Source: an uncultured Lachnospiraceae bacterium | GTDB lineage: Bacteria > Bacillota > Clostridia > Lachnospirales > Lachnospiraceae | Assembly (NCBI GenBank): GCA_934292725.1 | Contig: CAKQXY010000016.1 | Span: 1-64,000 of the forward strand | Direction: 5' to 3' | Length of the DNA stretch: 64,000 bases | Shown: positions 8,342 to 17,669 of the stretch, one piece after another | Layout: each line of letters opens with the position of its first letter | Numbering within the stretch: the stretch's first letter is position 1 | Position numbers and translations under genes: made by a program | The notes under the pieces: generated by a model | Seen by the model: only the letters and a program-made list of their open reading frames with translations | What the model was told of the DNA's origin: nothing | The model's database searches: none

Positions 8342-9607
8342 TTACTCTGTCAGGCTGCATAGATTGAAAATACTATTAAGTAAATCTTCGTATTGCTCGG
8401 TGCAGCACTTTTCGAAGCGTTCCATATTTTCTGGGCAGTATTCGATTTCTTTTGAGAAACGCCGTACTAACTCAATGCGGTCTTGCTGTGTGTAAGCGGT
8501 GTTTTTCTGGAAACACTGTAAATCCATAAGAAATAGTAGGCATATTGATGCTGCTGCAAATAAAATTTTTGCCTCGGCCTGACCGTCTAACAAAATCTCT
8601 GGGTAATAACGATATATCATGTACACTGCAATGTGCTCGTACTCGTATAAGCGGTTCTCGCTCTTCATAAATTTGAGGAATACGTTTGTGTTATTTGTAT
8701 CCACTAGTTTGTCAATATTCTGCTCTAGCTCTTTCATCATAGACGGCCATGTTTCGTCAAGTGACTCCATTCCGCCAAAAAAGCGAATCAAAAATAATGC
8801 ACTGTTTTTTAGTGTATTCGTGCTTGGCTTTGCTTTATAGTCTAATTTCGGAATAGATTCAGGATCGTCCCACTCCAAGATTGGAACTGTCAGAAGTAAC
8901 ATTTCATCTGCGTATGGCAGCTGCAAAAGCAGTCTCTTTAGGCGTGTGCCGATATTTTTTTTACGGTTTTGTAAAATTGAAAAGATTGCTTTTCGTTCTT
9001 CAAGCATCTGCTCACATTCGGCTGATTCATCTTCTATGTCATCAAATGTTTCATCCACTTCATCTTCTAACATGTCAGAAGCATCTATATGTTCATTCTC
9101 ATCACTGTCATCTTGTTCTTCGCTTACAGATTGACAGACATCTGCCGTCTCATTCTCTACCTCGTGCCACATTTCTTCAGCTAATTCTTCATCCTGCGTA
9201 ACTTCTTCCACAAAAGTAAGCGGCTTACTGTCAGAAAATAAAAGTCTCTCGGCCTCTTCACAGCATAGTCCAAGACCAACTTCCGTGTAATCGCCAAACC
9301 AGTTATAAAATCTCGGATGCTCACGGCAGATATCACATAGCCTGTCCTCTCCCAAATTGATAAAAATATCGCATAGGTTTTCTTTATTTAAAAATGGACA
9401 GCGATTGTTCTGTAATTTAAAGAAATATTCACCGGGCTCGCTTCCAATCTCGCGGCGCAAACGATCTCCAAATGCACCCTTTTCGGTAAGATACCCTTCC
9501 GCTGTTGTCTCATCAACTTCGATTTCCCATCCGGCACAGCAGGTATCTGTACAGGCCGAACCAATACACTTAAATTGATCAAAAAATGATGGTTTATGGT
9601 ATTTCAT
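8342..9607 (-). CDS. FliB-like cysteine-rich protein (putative lysine N-methylase)
   Basis: This 421-residue protein resembles FliB, the flagellin lysine-N-methylase of Salmonella, and the many FliB-like proteins of Clostridia. The N-terminus carries the family cysteine pattern CIGSACTDTCCAGW, then RCPFL, LCDIF, LCDICREHPRF and GLCCEEAERL. These cysteines suggest an Fe-S or metal site. A strongly acidic stretch at about residues 155-205 splits the conserved part from the helical C-terminal half and looks like an insertion. AAAGGAG precedes the ATG. No flagellar gene is present in the window, so its protein target here is unknown. Confidence 0.75.
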   Translation of the reverse strand: MKYHKPSFFDQFKCIGSACTDTCCAGWEIEVDETTAEGYLTEKGAFGDRLRREIGSEPGEYFFKLQNNRCPFLNKENLCDIFINLGEDRLCDICREHPRFYNWFGDYTEVGLGLCCEEAERLLFSDSKPLTFVEEVTQDEELAEEMWHEVENETADVCQSVSEEQDDSDENEHIDASDMLEDEVDETFDDIEDESAECEQMLEERKAIFSILQNRKKNIGTRLKRLLLQLPYADEMLLLTVPILEWDDPESIPKLDYKAKPSTNTLKNSALFLIRFFGGMESLDETWPSMMKELEQNIDKLVDTNNTNVFLKFMKSENRLYEYEHIAVYMIYRYYPEILLDGQAEAKILFAAASICLLFLMDLQCFQKNTAYTQQDRIELVRRFSKEIEYCPENMERFEKCCTEQYEDLLNSIFNLCSLTE

Positions 9608-9781
9608 GCTGAACTCCTTTTACTGAAAATAATTTACATTCAATTTAAAAATGGTTCGCACCCTATATTGACTGGATACGAACCAAGTTATCTATATTAC
9701 TCTTATAAGATCACCACTGTTCTATGGATTACATAGCTCCGAAGGTTATGTAGTGGCTTATGATCGTAACGTAGTGGCACC

Positions 9782-9804
9782 CCGAGGCGAATGTGCTTTA
9801 CGAG
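9782..9804 (-). repeat. CTCGTAAA-N-CACATTCGC motif, copy 2
   Basis: Read on the minus strand this is CTCGTAAAGCACATTCGC followed by CTCG. It lies between the FGGY kinase stop and the FliB-like start, beside two CCACTAC-type direct repeats. Confidence 0.5.
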
Positions 9805-9820
9805 ATGGGATCACACTCCC

Positions 9821-11431
9821 TTACAGCGGCAAACTCTCTACAGCCGCGCGCTCTACTGGCAGACACTCCTTATATCTCTGAATGAACGCATCAAATCCAG
9901 CTACATCTTCTGCATTTGGCTCCATGCGAACACCAGTCTCACCGTGGAATACTTCTTCTGAAAGGAACGCATCTAATGGCTGATTTTCTTTCTTATTAAG
10001 CATGTAGGAAGCAAGCAGTGCGATTCCCCATGCTCCGCCTTCTCCTGCTGTCTCCATCAAGGATACAGGTGCATTAATTGCTGCTGCCATGATACGCTGT
10101 CCAACACCCTTTGTCTTGAACAGACCGCCATGACCGTAGATATTGTCAAGCTTTACGCCCTCTTCCTTAAACAGAATATCAAGACCTACCTTTAATGCGC
10201 CTAGAGAGGTGTACAGATGAGTTCTCATGAAGTTTGCAAGTGTAAACTTGCTGTCTGGTGTACGCACAAACAGCGGACGACCCTCTTCAAAGCCTGTGAT
10301 GCTTTCGCCTGAGAAATAGTTGTATGCCATCAGACCACCGCAGTCAACATCGCCCTCAAGTGCCTTATTATACAGTACTGAGAAGAGCTGATTCATGTCA
10401 ACTGGAACACCAAGCGCCTGCTGAAACTCCTTAAAGATACCTACCCATGCATTCAGGTCAGAGGTACAGTTATTGCAATGAGCCATTGCTACAGGAAGAC
10501 CATCTGGTGTTGTTACCATATCGATCTCCTCATGAACCTTCTTTAATGTCTCGTTCTCGTCCATGACAACCATTGCAAATACGGATGTTCCTGCTGATAC
10601 ATTTCCTGTATGTACAGTTACACTGTTTGTTGCTACCATACCAGTTCCAGCATCACCTTCCGGCGGACACATTGGAATACCAGCTTTAAGCTCGCCGCTT
10701 GGGTCTAAGAGCTTTGCGCCCTCCTCGGTCAGATTTCCGGCCGGCTCACCTGCTACAAGTACCTGTGGTAAAATGTCACGCAGCTTCCAGGAATATCCCT
10801 TCGGTGCAATGAGCTTATCAAAGGTTTCTACCATGTTCTGATCGTAATCCTTTGTCTTACTGTCAATCGGGAACATACCTGATGCCTCACCAACACCAAG
10901 CACTCTCTTTCCAGTCAGCTTCCAGTGAACATAACCTGCCAGTGTAGACAGATAGTCAATGCGCGGCAGATGCTCCTCACCATTTAAAATTGCCTGATAC
11001 AGATGAGCGATGCTCCAACGCTGCGGAATATTAAATGAAAATGCAGCTGTCAGCTCCTTTGCTGCCTGCTCAGTAATTGTATTTCTCCAGGTACGGAACG
11101 GAACCATCAGTGTTCCTTCCTTATCAAATACCATGTAGCCGTGCATCATTGCTGAAAATCCGATTGCACCAATTTTTTTCAGACTAGCACCGCACTGTGC
11201 CTTAACATCTGCTGCCAGCTTTGCGTATGCATCCTGCAATCCGCCCCAGATATCCTCAAGAGTATACGTCCAGATTCCGTTCTCCAGACGATTTTCCCAG
11301 TCATGTGCTCCCTGTGCGATTGGAGCATTCTCCTCATTTGTCAGCACTGCCTTAATTCTTGTTGAGCCAAACTCAATACCAAGAATGGTCTTTCCAGCCT
11401 CTACGGCCTCTCTCATTTTTACCGAATCCAT
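9821..11431 (-). CDS. FGGY-family carbohydrate kinase
   Basis: This 536-residue kinase phosphorylates a sugar or sugar alcohol with ATP. The N-terminal phosphate-binding segment reads GIEFGSTRIKAVL. The first domain contains GFSAMMHGYM, and the C-terminal ATPase domain contains NIYGHGGLFKTKGVGQ and TAGEGGAWGIALLASY. The ATG at 11431 has GAGG six bases upstream; an ATG four codons earlier lacks a site. The family covers xylulose, ribulose, rhamnulose and fuculose kinases, and the substrate cannot be fixed. It has its own extended -10 promoter and looks monocistronic. Confidence 0.9.
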   Translation of the reverse strand: MDSVKMREAVEAGKTILGIEFGSTRIKAVLTNEENAPIAQGAHDWENRLENGIWTYTLEDIWGGLQDAYAKLAADVKAQCGASLKKIGAIGFSAMMHGYMVFDKEGTLMVPFRTWRNTITEQAAKELTAAFSFNIPQRWSIAHLYQAILNGEEHLPRIDYLSTLAGYVHWKLTGKRVLGVGEASGMFPIDSKTKDYDQNMVETFDKLIAPKGYSWKLRDILPQVLVAGEPAGNLTEEGAKLLDPSGELKAGIPMCPPEGDAGTGMVATNSVTVHTGNVSAGTSVFAMVVMDENETLKKVHEEIDMVTTPDGLPVAMAHCNNCTSDLNAWVGIFKEFQQALGVPVDMNQLFSVLYNKALEGDVDCGGLMAYNYFSGESITGFEEGRPLFVRTPDSKFTLANFMRTHLYTSLGALKVGLDILFKEEGVKLDNIYGHGGLFKTKGVGQRIMAAAINAPVSLMETAGEGGAWGIALLASYMLNKKENQPLDAFLSEEVFHGETGVRMEPNAEDVAGFDAFIQRYKECLPVERAAVESLPL

Positions 11432-11510
11432 AATAGACCTCATTTCTGCGCTTAGTACGCTTTTCAGAAAGTACAGCTTTCTGTTTTTTCAAGATTTTTA
11501 CTGCTTGTTA

Positions 11511-11539
11511 AGTATACCATACCGCTGACAGAAATACAA
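11511..11539 (-). promoter_or_regulatory. Promoter of the FGGY kinase gene
   Basis: On the minus strand, TTGTAT (11539-11534) and TATACT (11516-11511) are 17 bp apart, with an extended -10 TGG. It lies in the 121-bp gap after the activase gene. A 7-bp hairpin (CAGAAAG/CTTTCTG) at 11465-11483 falls in the leader. Confidence 0.75.
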
Positions 11540-11552
11540 CTTTGACTTTTAT

Positions 11553-14500
11553 TTACGCTTTGACATAATAGAGAAATGCCCGCAGCTTTGACCACGCCGT
11601 CTCATCCCAGTCTTGATCGACCTCGATCTCATACAGCGGAGTCTCACACGCCTGTTTTAATCCCCTCATCTGCAAAATAATCGACGTATTTTCATAACGC
11701 GGTGCAACCGTGAGCATCGCATCCGTGCGTTTTACCAGCTCCAGTGTCTTTGCAAATCGGTAACGTCCATTTCCACCAGCGAAATCACGCAGATACATAT
11801 CGGCTGTGTCCGACAAACTCTGTATATCAGCTGAAAATGAATTTTGTTTTCCAAGCAAGGTTCCAATCGTTTTCATGTGTAACCCGATTGTCTCCATTAT
11901 TTCCTTAGAAGGCGCTTGCTTATGTCCTGCAAGCATTTTTCCTTTTTTCTCACCGCATCTATTTTCTCTCCAAAGGAAATACAGATACTCGATCAGCGGT
12001 GCACGCAAAATTGTATACTCTTTTTCAAGCTCATCCAGAATGCCATCGTTTAACACACTAAGACACATCGGCGTTCCTGTCACACCAAGAACAGTTGATT
12101 TAGCAGTTAGCTTAGCGATACGTTTTGCCAGCTGCTCAAGCTCACTCCACTCTAATATGGAAGAAACATCAAAGCAATTTCTTTTTTCGGATGGAATCGC
12201 ATACAGCAAATCGCCTGTCATGATTGCTCTTGCAAACAAATCAAGATCGGCCGTCTGCTCTGGTACGTACTCGATTATCGGCGCGGCAAGCATAATATTT
12301 TTCAGGCCACTTTGCCACAAAATAGCATCAATGACAGTCGCGTATTGCCCGTCCGCCTCGGAGCCAAGCGTCTGCGGGACAAGGTATTGAACAGAGTGCT
12401 GACTTGCCCGCTCCTTTTGATCTTTCAGAATGCTTCCAAGCAGCACAACAAATGGCAGATATTCCTTGCTATTTGTGTGAGCGCGTCCGAGCGAAAGCGC
12501 CTCCTCATCTGCCATTGGCAACACATGCACGGTATGTCCCGTCTGTTCATAATATTGTCGTATAAACTCTGTATACAAACCAAGATTTGGGAGATAGAGA
12601 GGAAGCTCTTTTTGCACATTTGGCTGAATATTCGATGTGCGGATTGTGACATTCTCAATATCAAAATCAGCTGGAAGTGCCTTTGCATTGCGCTTTGACA
12701 GGCTATTTAAAAATGCCTCGATTCGTGTGACAACGCCGACCTTACTGAAATGCTCATCTACCTCGATCTGCAAATATGGCTTATCGCCCATCTCCTTCTT
12801 AAACAAGTGGCTCAACATGCTATCTGGTCCGCAGCCATGGTTTGTCAGATAAACGGCATACAGATTCGGATGATGCGCAATCAGCTTGGCACCAGACAAA
12901 ATGTGCTGTCCGAATGGCCAGTAGAGATTTGGGTATTCCTCGGAGATATCGAGTGCATGGCCAGGCAGATGCGACAAGGTAATCACCTTTATGCCGCGCT
13001 CAAGAAGCAAATCCGGGATGCCCATATTTAAGATCGGGTCGGACACACCATAATTTCGCGTGATCAACACAAGCACTTTGTCTTCTGGCTTTAAGCTATC
13101 TAACAGCTGCTTTCCCTGCTTTTCTACCGCGTTTGTGTGTTTGCGCACGGCCATCGCTCCCGCTAGAAGTGCTTTTGCACAAAATGGCTTTGGAATGCCA
13201 AGGATTTTCCCCAAACCAACCATTGCACTTGCCATTGCCTCTTTTCCAAAGTCTAAATCAAACACTGGAGAAAGAAGCGTAATTCCTTTTTCTTCAAGAC
13301 CGAGTGCCTTTCCGATGGAGACAGCAGCTGTCTGCATATACACGCAGCCATAATTGTGCTCGACATGGCTTAACTCGTGCTTCATCGTATGAATTGTCGG
13401 CAGGAAAATGTAATCTACCTTTGCGTCGATTAACTGCTTCATATGGCCGTAAATCAGCTTGACTGGATAGCAGGTCTCGCCTCTTGCATTTTCCTGAGAT
13501 AGACGTATCGTCTCCTCATTTGTTGGCTTTGTCAGAAGAACGTTATAACCAAGGGAAGTAAAGAATGCATTTGCCATCGGGAAAAACTTGTGAATCATCA
13601 GCGCAAATGGAACGCCGACGGTCTTCTTTCTTGGATCACGCTCGCCCGTATAGCCGTCAAGCAACAGCTTATCTGCCTGATGGTAAAACTCAATGTTTTT
13701 TCGCACTTCTTCGTTTCTCGTGTCCATATGAATCGTCTTTCCGGAAAACTCATAGCCTGCAAAAGACGATGTTTTTCCTACATTTACCTCTTTTGCAAGA
13801 AGTGCCACGCCAAATGCACCGCTAATGGAAAAGTATGGATTGACGATCAAACGTTCACCATAAAAAGCGCGAAATGCTGCCACAATGCCAGGATTGTATG
13901 CCACGCCGCCCTGAAGCACGATATGGTTTCCGACTGGCTTTGTTCCTACAACTTTATGCAGATAATTTTTCACGATTGCATAGCAAAGACCCGCTGCAAT
14001 CTCGTTTTGCGCGATACCCTCTGCCGATGCCGCCGCAATCGCTGTCTCAATAAAAACCGTACAGCGCTCGCCTAAGCTAGCTGGATTCTTCGCAGTTAAC
14101 GCAAGCGGTCCAAACTCATTGATCGGGATGCCCATGCGCGCGGCCTGCTCCTCCACGAAGCTGCCCGTTCCCGCAGCACAAATCTTATTCATTTGAAAAT
14201 CGACTACTCGTCCATCCTCAATATGGATATATTTGCTGTCCTGTCCACCGATCTCAAATACCGTATTGACCTCTGGCACACAATGCGCTGCTCCTGCTGC
14301 CTGCGCCGTGATCTCATCGCGAATTGCATCCGCACCAAGCATTCGTCCCACGCGCTCTCGACCTGATCCGGTCACGCCCACTGCCTGAAAAACAAGCTCT
14401 CCGAAGCGCTCCTTGATACTCGCAAGGCCTTTTCGCACTGCTGCCTCCGGATTTCCCGCGGTGCGAAGATACTGGTAATCGACTAATTCATTGTGTTCAC

Positions 14501-15458
14501 CGATGATAACCAGATCGGTACTCGTCGAACCAATGTCGATTCCAAGCGCACATTTTCCACTTACTGGAAACTGTGTACACGCTGGATCGGACAATGTATT
14601 TTCCGAAGATGCTGGAAGCGCAGACAAACTGCCATGGTGACTCTCCTTCATATGATCTGCCGCTAAAAATAGCTGCTCACTGGTAAAGCTGCCCGATGCA
14701 TGAAGCGCTGCACCGACTGCACCGGCAAACGATGCATACGTTGGAACAATCAATTCGTTCTCCTGTAAGCTAAAGACTTCTTTGATCGCACGAATAACGC
14801 CGCGATTTTTTGTCACGCCGCCACAAAATGCCACCGGCTTGTCCACCAAAAGGTCACGCACAATAGTAGCCTTATAATTTTTGATCATCGCATAGCAAAG
14901 TCCAAGTAAAATATCTGGCGTGCGTACACCCTCCTGCTGTCTGTGAATGATATCTGTTTTTGCAAAAACGGCACATCGACCGGACAGTCTTGGAACAGAT
15001 GTTGCCTGCTCGACAAGCTCCGAATAATCCTCAATCGAAAGGCCGAGTCTTGACATCTGATCCTCAAAAAAGCTGCCCGTTCCGCCTGCACAGTGGCCAT
15101 TTGTCGCAAACTGCGGCACCTGATCAATCTGCGTGATAAAACGAGAACCCTGACTTCCTATCTCCATGATGCTGCGCGCAGACGGAGCCAGAAGCTTTGT
15201 TCCCTCCACGATAGCTGGTACATCCTCCAAAAAGCCCGAATCTTTCAATACTTTATGAAAGCTTAGTGCATCCGCTCCTGTGATACCGACTGCGACTGCC
15301 TCTGTAAGAAACACACCTAGTTCTGTAATTCCCATTTTTAACATAGTTGATGGCTGATTGTGGTGCAATGTCTCCCACGTAGTAATGATTGTTTTATTTT
15401 CATCGGTCAGCACAAGCTTTACGGTTGCCGTTCCGATATCAATGCCCAAACGATACAT
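11553..15458 (-). CDS. 2-Hydroxyacyl-CoA dehydratase activase fusion protein (double BcrAD/BadFG domain)
   Basis: This 1301-residue multidomain protein starts with two ASKHA-type activase domains, DIGTATVKL and DIGSTSTDLV. Each has the Fe-S cysteine motifs of the family (CAGGTGSF with GRCAVF; CAAGTGSF with ERCTVF). A DUF2229-like region (about 600-900) and a region resembling dehydratase components follow, with motifs such as GETCYPVK and NHGCGPDS. Activases of this type inject an electron into an Fe-S partner at the cost of ATP. The physiological target of these fusions is unknown. ATG 15458 is chosen for GGAG upstream; an ATG seven codons earlier has none. It diverges from a Crp/Fnr gene. 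Confidence 0.88.
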   Translation of the reverse strand: MYRLGIDIGTATVKLVLTDENKTIITTWETLHHNQPSTMLKMGITELGVFLTEAVAVGITGADALSFHKVLKDSGFLEDVPAIVEGTKLLAPSARSIMEIGSQGSRFITQIDQVPQFATNGHCAGGTGSFFEDQMSRLGLSIEDYSELVEQATSVPRLSGRCAVFAKTDIIHRQQEGVRTPDILLGLCYAMIKNYKATIVRDLLVDKPVAFCGGVTKNRGVIRAIKEVFSLQENELIVPTYASFAGAVGAALHASGSFTSEQLFLAADHMKESHHGSLSALPASSENTLSDPACTQFPVSGKCALGIDIGSTSTDLVIIGEHNELVDYQYLRTAGNPEAAVRKGLASIKERFGELVFQAVGVTGSGRERVGRMLGADAIRDEITAQAAGAAHCVPEVNTVFEIGGQDSKYIHIEDGRVVDFQMNKICAAGTGSFVEEQAARMGIPINEFGPLALTAKNPASLGERCTVFIETAIAAASAEGIAQNEIAAGLCYAIVKNYLHKVVGTKPVGNHIVLQGGVAYNPGIVAAFRAFYGERLIVNPYFSISGAFGVALLAKEVNVGKTSSFAGYEFSGKTIHMDTRNEEVRKNIEFYHQADKLLLDGYTGERDPRKKTVGVPFALMIHKFFPMANAFFTSLGYNVLLTKPTNEETIRLSQENARGETCYPVKLIYGHMKQLIDAKVDYIFLPTIHTMKHELSHVEHNYGCVYMQTAAVSIGKALGLEEKGITLLSPVFDLDFGKEAMASAMVGLGKILGIPKPFCAKALLAGAMAVRKHTNAVEKQGKQLLDSLKPEDKVLVLITRNYGVSDPILNMGIPDLLLERGIKVITLSHLPGHALDISEEYPNLYWPFGQHILSGAKLIAHHPNLYAVYLTNHGCGPDSMLSHLFKKEMGDKPYLQIEVDEHFSKVGVVTRIEAFLNSLSKRNAKALPADFDIENVTIRTSNIQPNVQKELPLYLPNLGLYTEFIRQYYEQTGHTVHVLPMADEEALSLGRAHTNSKEYLPFVVLLGSILKDQKERASQHSVQYLVPQTLGSEADGQYATVIDAILWQSGLKNIMLAAPIIEYVPEQTADLDLFARAIMTGDLLYAIPSEKRNCFDVSSILEWSELEQLAKRIAKLTAKSTVLGVTGTPMCLSVLNDGILDELEKEYTILRAPLIEYLYFLWRENRCGEKKGKMLAGHKQAPSKEIMETIGLHMKTIGTLLGKQNSFSADIQSLSDTADMYLRDFAGGNGRYRFAKTLELVKRTDAMLTVAPRYENTSIILQMRGLKQACETPLYEIEVDQDWDETAWSKLRAFLYYVKA

Positions 15459-15542
15459 ATTTTTCTTTTCTCCATTCATGCCATATATTGCTTATCAATT
15501 GACTTTCCATAGCAAAAACCGTATAATATATACTATCTCGAA

Positions 15543-15556
15543 TTAGTTTTTACTAA
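15543..15556. promoter_or_regulatory. Crp-type palindrome in the activase / Crp-Fnr divergent region
   Basis: TTAG-N6-CTAA lies between the divergent activase and Crp/Fnr genes, 45 bp before the Crp/Fnr start. It matches the core of the longer palindrome at 16445-16466 in sequence, spacing and T-rich centre. Confidence 0.55.
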
Positions 15557-15600
15557 CTTTTGTTTTATTATAATTACTTATTTTTCAGGAGGCGGTTGCC

Positions 15601-16362
15601 ATGGCAACAAAAAATACATCTTCAACTTCTTTCAATAGGTCCCAAAACCGACCTTCAAATGGATCTTCTGATCTATCTTCTGATCTGGCAATCTATCAGA
15701 ATTATCTGAAATCCTCTGGTCTGTTTAAGGGGATACCAGAAGAAAAATACAACAATATTTTTGCCTGTCTTCAGGCGCGAATCGCAGAATACAAAGCAGA
15801 TACGCTGATTGTCAACATTGGAGACCGTAATTTCCGCGCTGGAATTGTGCTAGAGGGTGGTCTTGAGGAGTTTATCTATGATGAGAATGCAAACCATGTT
15901 GCGATTCAGCATTTAAAAAGTGGCTCTGTCTTTGGCGCGGAACTCGCGTGCGGAAGTTCACTTTCCAGTCAATTTTATTTAAAAGCCTCTGTCGACACGA
16001 AGGTTTTGCTGCTAGACTTTAAAACACTTTTATCTGAGACGACTCTTACCTGCCCATGTCGGATGCAGGTGACGGCAAATCTTCTTCAGGAACTGTCAAA
16101 TCAGATCACCTTCTTTAACACGAAGCTGCGAATCTTGAGCCAGAAAAAGCTGCGGGATAAGTTAAAAATTTACTTGCAGACACTAGAAATTTCAAATGAT
16201 AATGTGATTCATCTTCCGTTCACGCGAAATAAGCTAGCGGAATTTCTCTACGTGGATCGAAGCGCCTTATCACGCGAGCTTTGCAGGCTGCGCGACGAGG
16301 GAATCCTAAAATTTTCCGGCTCCAATATTAAATTATTAGATTCAGACTTTCTTGCAGGCTGA
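15601..16362 (+). CDS. Crp/Fnr-family transcriptional regulator
   Basis: This 253-residue regulator has a polar Ser/Asn-rich N-terminal tail (about 1-35), a cyclic-nucleotide-binding-like beta barrel (about 45-160), a dimer helix and a C-terminal winged helix. The recognition helix lies in LAEFLYVDRSALSRELCRL. The cysteine pattern (ELACGSS, TCPCRMQ) is not that of classical FNR, so the signal is unknown. AGGAGG precedes the ATG. A terminator overlaps its stop codon. Matching palindromes in front of this gene and of the metal importer suggest it controls both, possibly with the divergent activase gene. Confidence 0.9.
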   Translation: MATKNTSSTSFNRSQNRPSNGSSDLSSDLAIYQNYLKSSGLFKGIPEEKYNNIFACLQARIAEYKADTLIVNIGDRNFRAGIVLEGGLEEFIYDENANHVAIQHLKSGSVFGAELACGSSLSSQFYLKASVDTKVLLLDFKTLLSETTLTCPCRMQVTANLLQELSNQITFFNTKLRILSQKKLRDKLKIYLQTLEISNDNVIHLPFTRNKLAEFLYVDRSALSRELCRLRDEGILKFSGSNIKLLDSDFLAG

Positions 16363-16385
16363 AACACTCAGCCTGCATCTTTTTT
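16353..16385 (+). terminator. Terminator of the Crp/Fnr gene
   Basis: TGCAGGCTGA and TCAGCCTGCA form a perfect 10-bp stem with a 5-nt loop, followed by a T-rich tail. The stop codon lies inside the stem, so the regulator is transcribed separately from the importer. Confidence 0.9.
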
Positions 16386-16444
16386 CTTTTATGTTGCCAT
16401 AGCAACCGACAGATCAACCTAAATTCTAGTAGAATCACTGCATG

Positions 16445-16466
16445 TTGGTTAGTTTTATCTAACCAA
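16445..16466. promoter_or_regulatory. Operator of the iron/cobalamin-type importer operon
   Basis: TTGGTTAG-N6-CTAACCAA is a perfect 8+6+8 palindrome 39 bp before the binding-protein start. The GTTAG-N6-CTAAC core has the 5-6-5 geometry of Crp-family sites, and a Crp/Fnr gene lies next door. A DtxR-type metal repressor is the main alternative. Confidence 0.7.
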
Positions 16467-16504
16467 AGTATTTGTATTCTAATTATTTTATTTAGGAGGG
16501 TTCT

Positions 16505-17668
16505 ATGAAAAAATTTGTTGCTGCATCCTTAGCTGTATGCATGAGCTTAACACCATTTACCGCATACGCTGGCAAAAATGATGCCAAGAATTCAAAGACT
16601 GAGAGCACCAAGGCCGAGACTGAGGTTGAAAGTACCGAGGCTGAAACCGAATCTGACGAGAACGGCACTCACACCGTTGTCGATCACGCAGGAAATACCG
16701 TTGAGGTGCCAAATCATATCACCAGAGTTGTTATTGACCAGATCCCGATTCTGTCCACCTATATGTCTTACTTTGGCGGCTCCGCTCCGTACATCGTAGG
16801 CTATTGCGGTTCCTTTAAGGATACCATCACAAAAACCGTTTTGAAGGATATAGCACCAGAGCTGATGGAGTCCTCTGATACCGTTTACGCACAGAGCGAC
16901 TTAAATATTGAGGAAATCATGAATTTAAAGCCAGACGTTATTCTCTACAACGCTGGAAACACTGCTCACGCTGAGATCTTACAGGCAAGCAGCATTCCGT
17001 GCATCGGTTTTGCAACCGTTGGAGCAGATACCGCTGCCGACCCATTAGAGCGCTATCAGCAGTGGCTTGATCTGCTTGAAGACGTTTTCGGCGAAGATGG
17101 AAAGATGGACGATTTCAAGGAAGCTGGAAATGAGATCATTGAGGATGTTGAGGATCGCATTGCAGAGATTCCAGAGGATGAACGTCCGAGTGCAATGATT
17201 CTTTGGAAGTATTCAGACGGTGTTCCACAGGTTTCTGGTAAGGGCACCTTCGGAACATACTGGTTGCAGCATCTTGGCGTTAATGATGTCGTAGTGGATG
17301 AAGCGCAGGGTTTCACACAAGTTGACATGGAACAGGTTTACAATTGGAATCCAGATATTCTGTTCTTAGACGGACCGGGACTGTTATCTCTGACCACTGA
17401 GGACGTACTGGAAAACAAGGTAGAGGGTGCCGACTTCTCAACTCTGACTGCTGTACAGAATGGCCGCGTTTACGACACTACCCTTGGTATGTGGAACTGG
17501 TTTACACCAAACCCAGATGCTCCGCTTGTATTCGCGTGGCTTGCTTGCAACACCTATCCAGAGGCATTTGCAGATTATCCGCTTGAGGACACCATCAAGG
17601 AGTACTACAAGGATTGGTATGACTACGAAGTAACCGACGAGGATTTGGAGGAAATGTTACAGTATTAA
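16505..17668 (+). CDS. Substrate-binding protein of an iron-chelate/cobalamin-type ABC importer
   Basis: This 387-residue class III binding protein belongs to the FepB/BtuF type. It has a signal peptide ending T-A-Y-A before G-K, then a Lys/Thr/Glu-rich linker (about 24-53), then VVDHAGNTVEVP, which opens the family fold. No proper lipobox is seen; LAVC at 9-12 has Val where Gly, Ala or Ser is expected. AGGAGGG precedes the start. The permease gene follows one base after the stop. The family binds ferric siderophores, haem or cobalamin; which one is used here cannot be told. Confidence 0.88.
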   Translation: MKKFVAASLAVCMSLTPFTAYAGKNDAKNSKTESTKAETEVESTEAETESDENGTHTVVDHAGNTVEVPNHITRVVIDQIPILSTYMSYFGGSAPYIVGYCGSFKDTITKTVLKDIAPELMESSDTVYAQSDLNIEEIMNLKPDVILYNAGNTAHAEILQASSIPCIGFATVGADTAADPLERYQQWLDLLEDVFGEDGKMDDFKEAGNEIIEDVEDRIAEIPEDERPSAMILWKYSDGVPQVSGKGTFGTYWLQHLGVNDVVVDEAQGFTQVDMEQVYNWNPDILFLDGPGLLSLTTEDVLENKVEGADFSTLTAVQNGRVYDTTLGMWNWFTPNPDAPLVFAWLACNTYPEAFADYPLEDTIKEYYKDWYDYEVTDEDLEEMLQY

Positions 17669-17669
17669 T

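Noticed and set aside
11465..11483. CAGAAAG/CTTTCTG hairpin as a terminator of the activase gene
   Set aside because: The T run follows on the plus strand only, and the hairpin lies in the minus-strand leader of the FGGY kinase gene, after its promoter.
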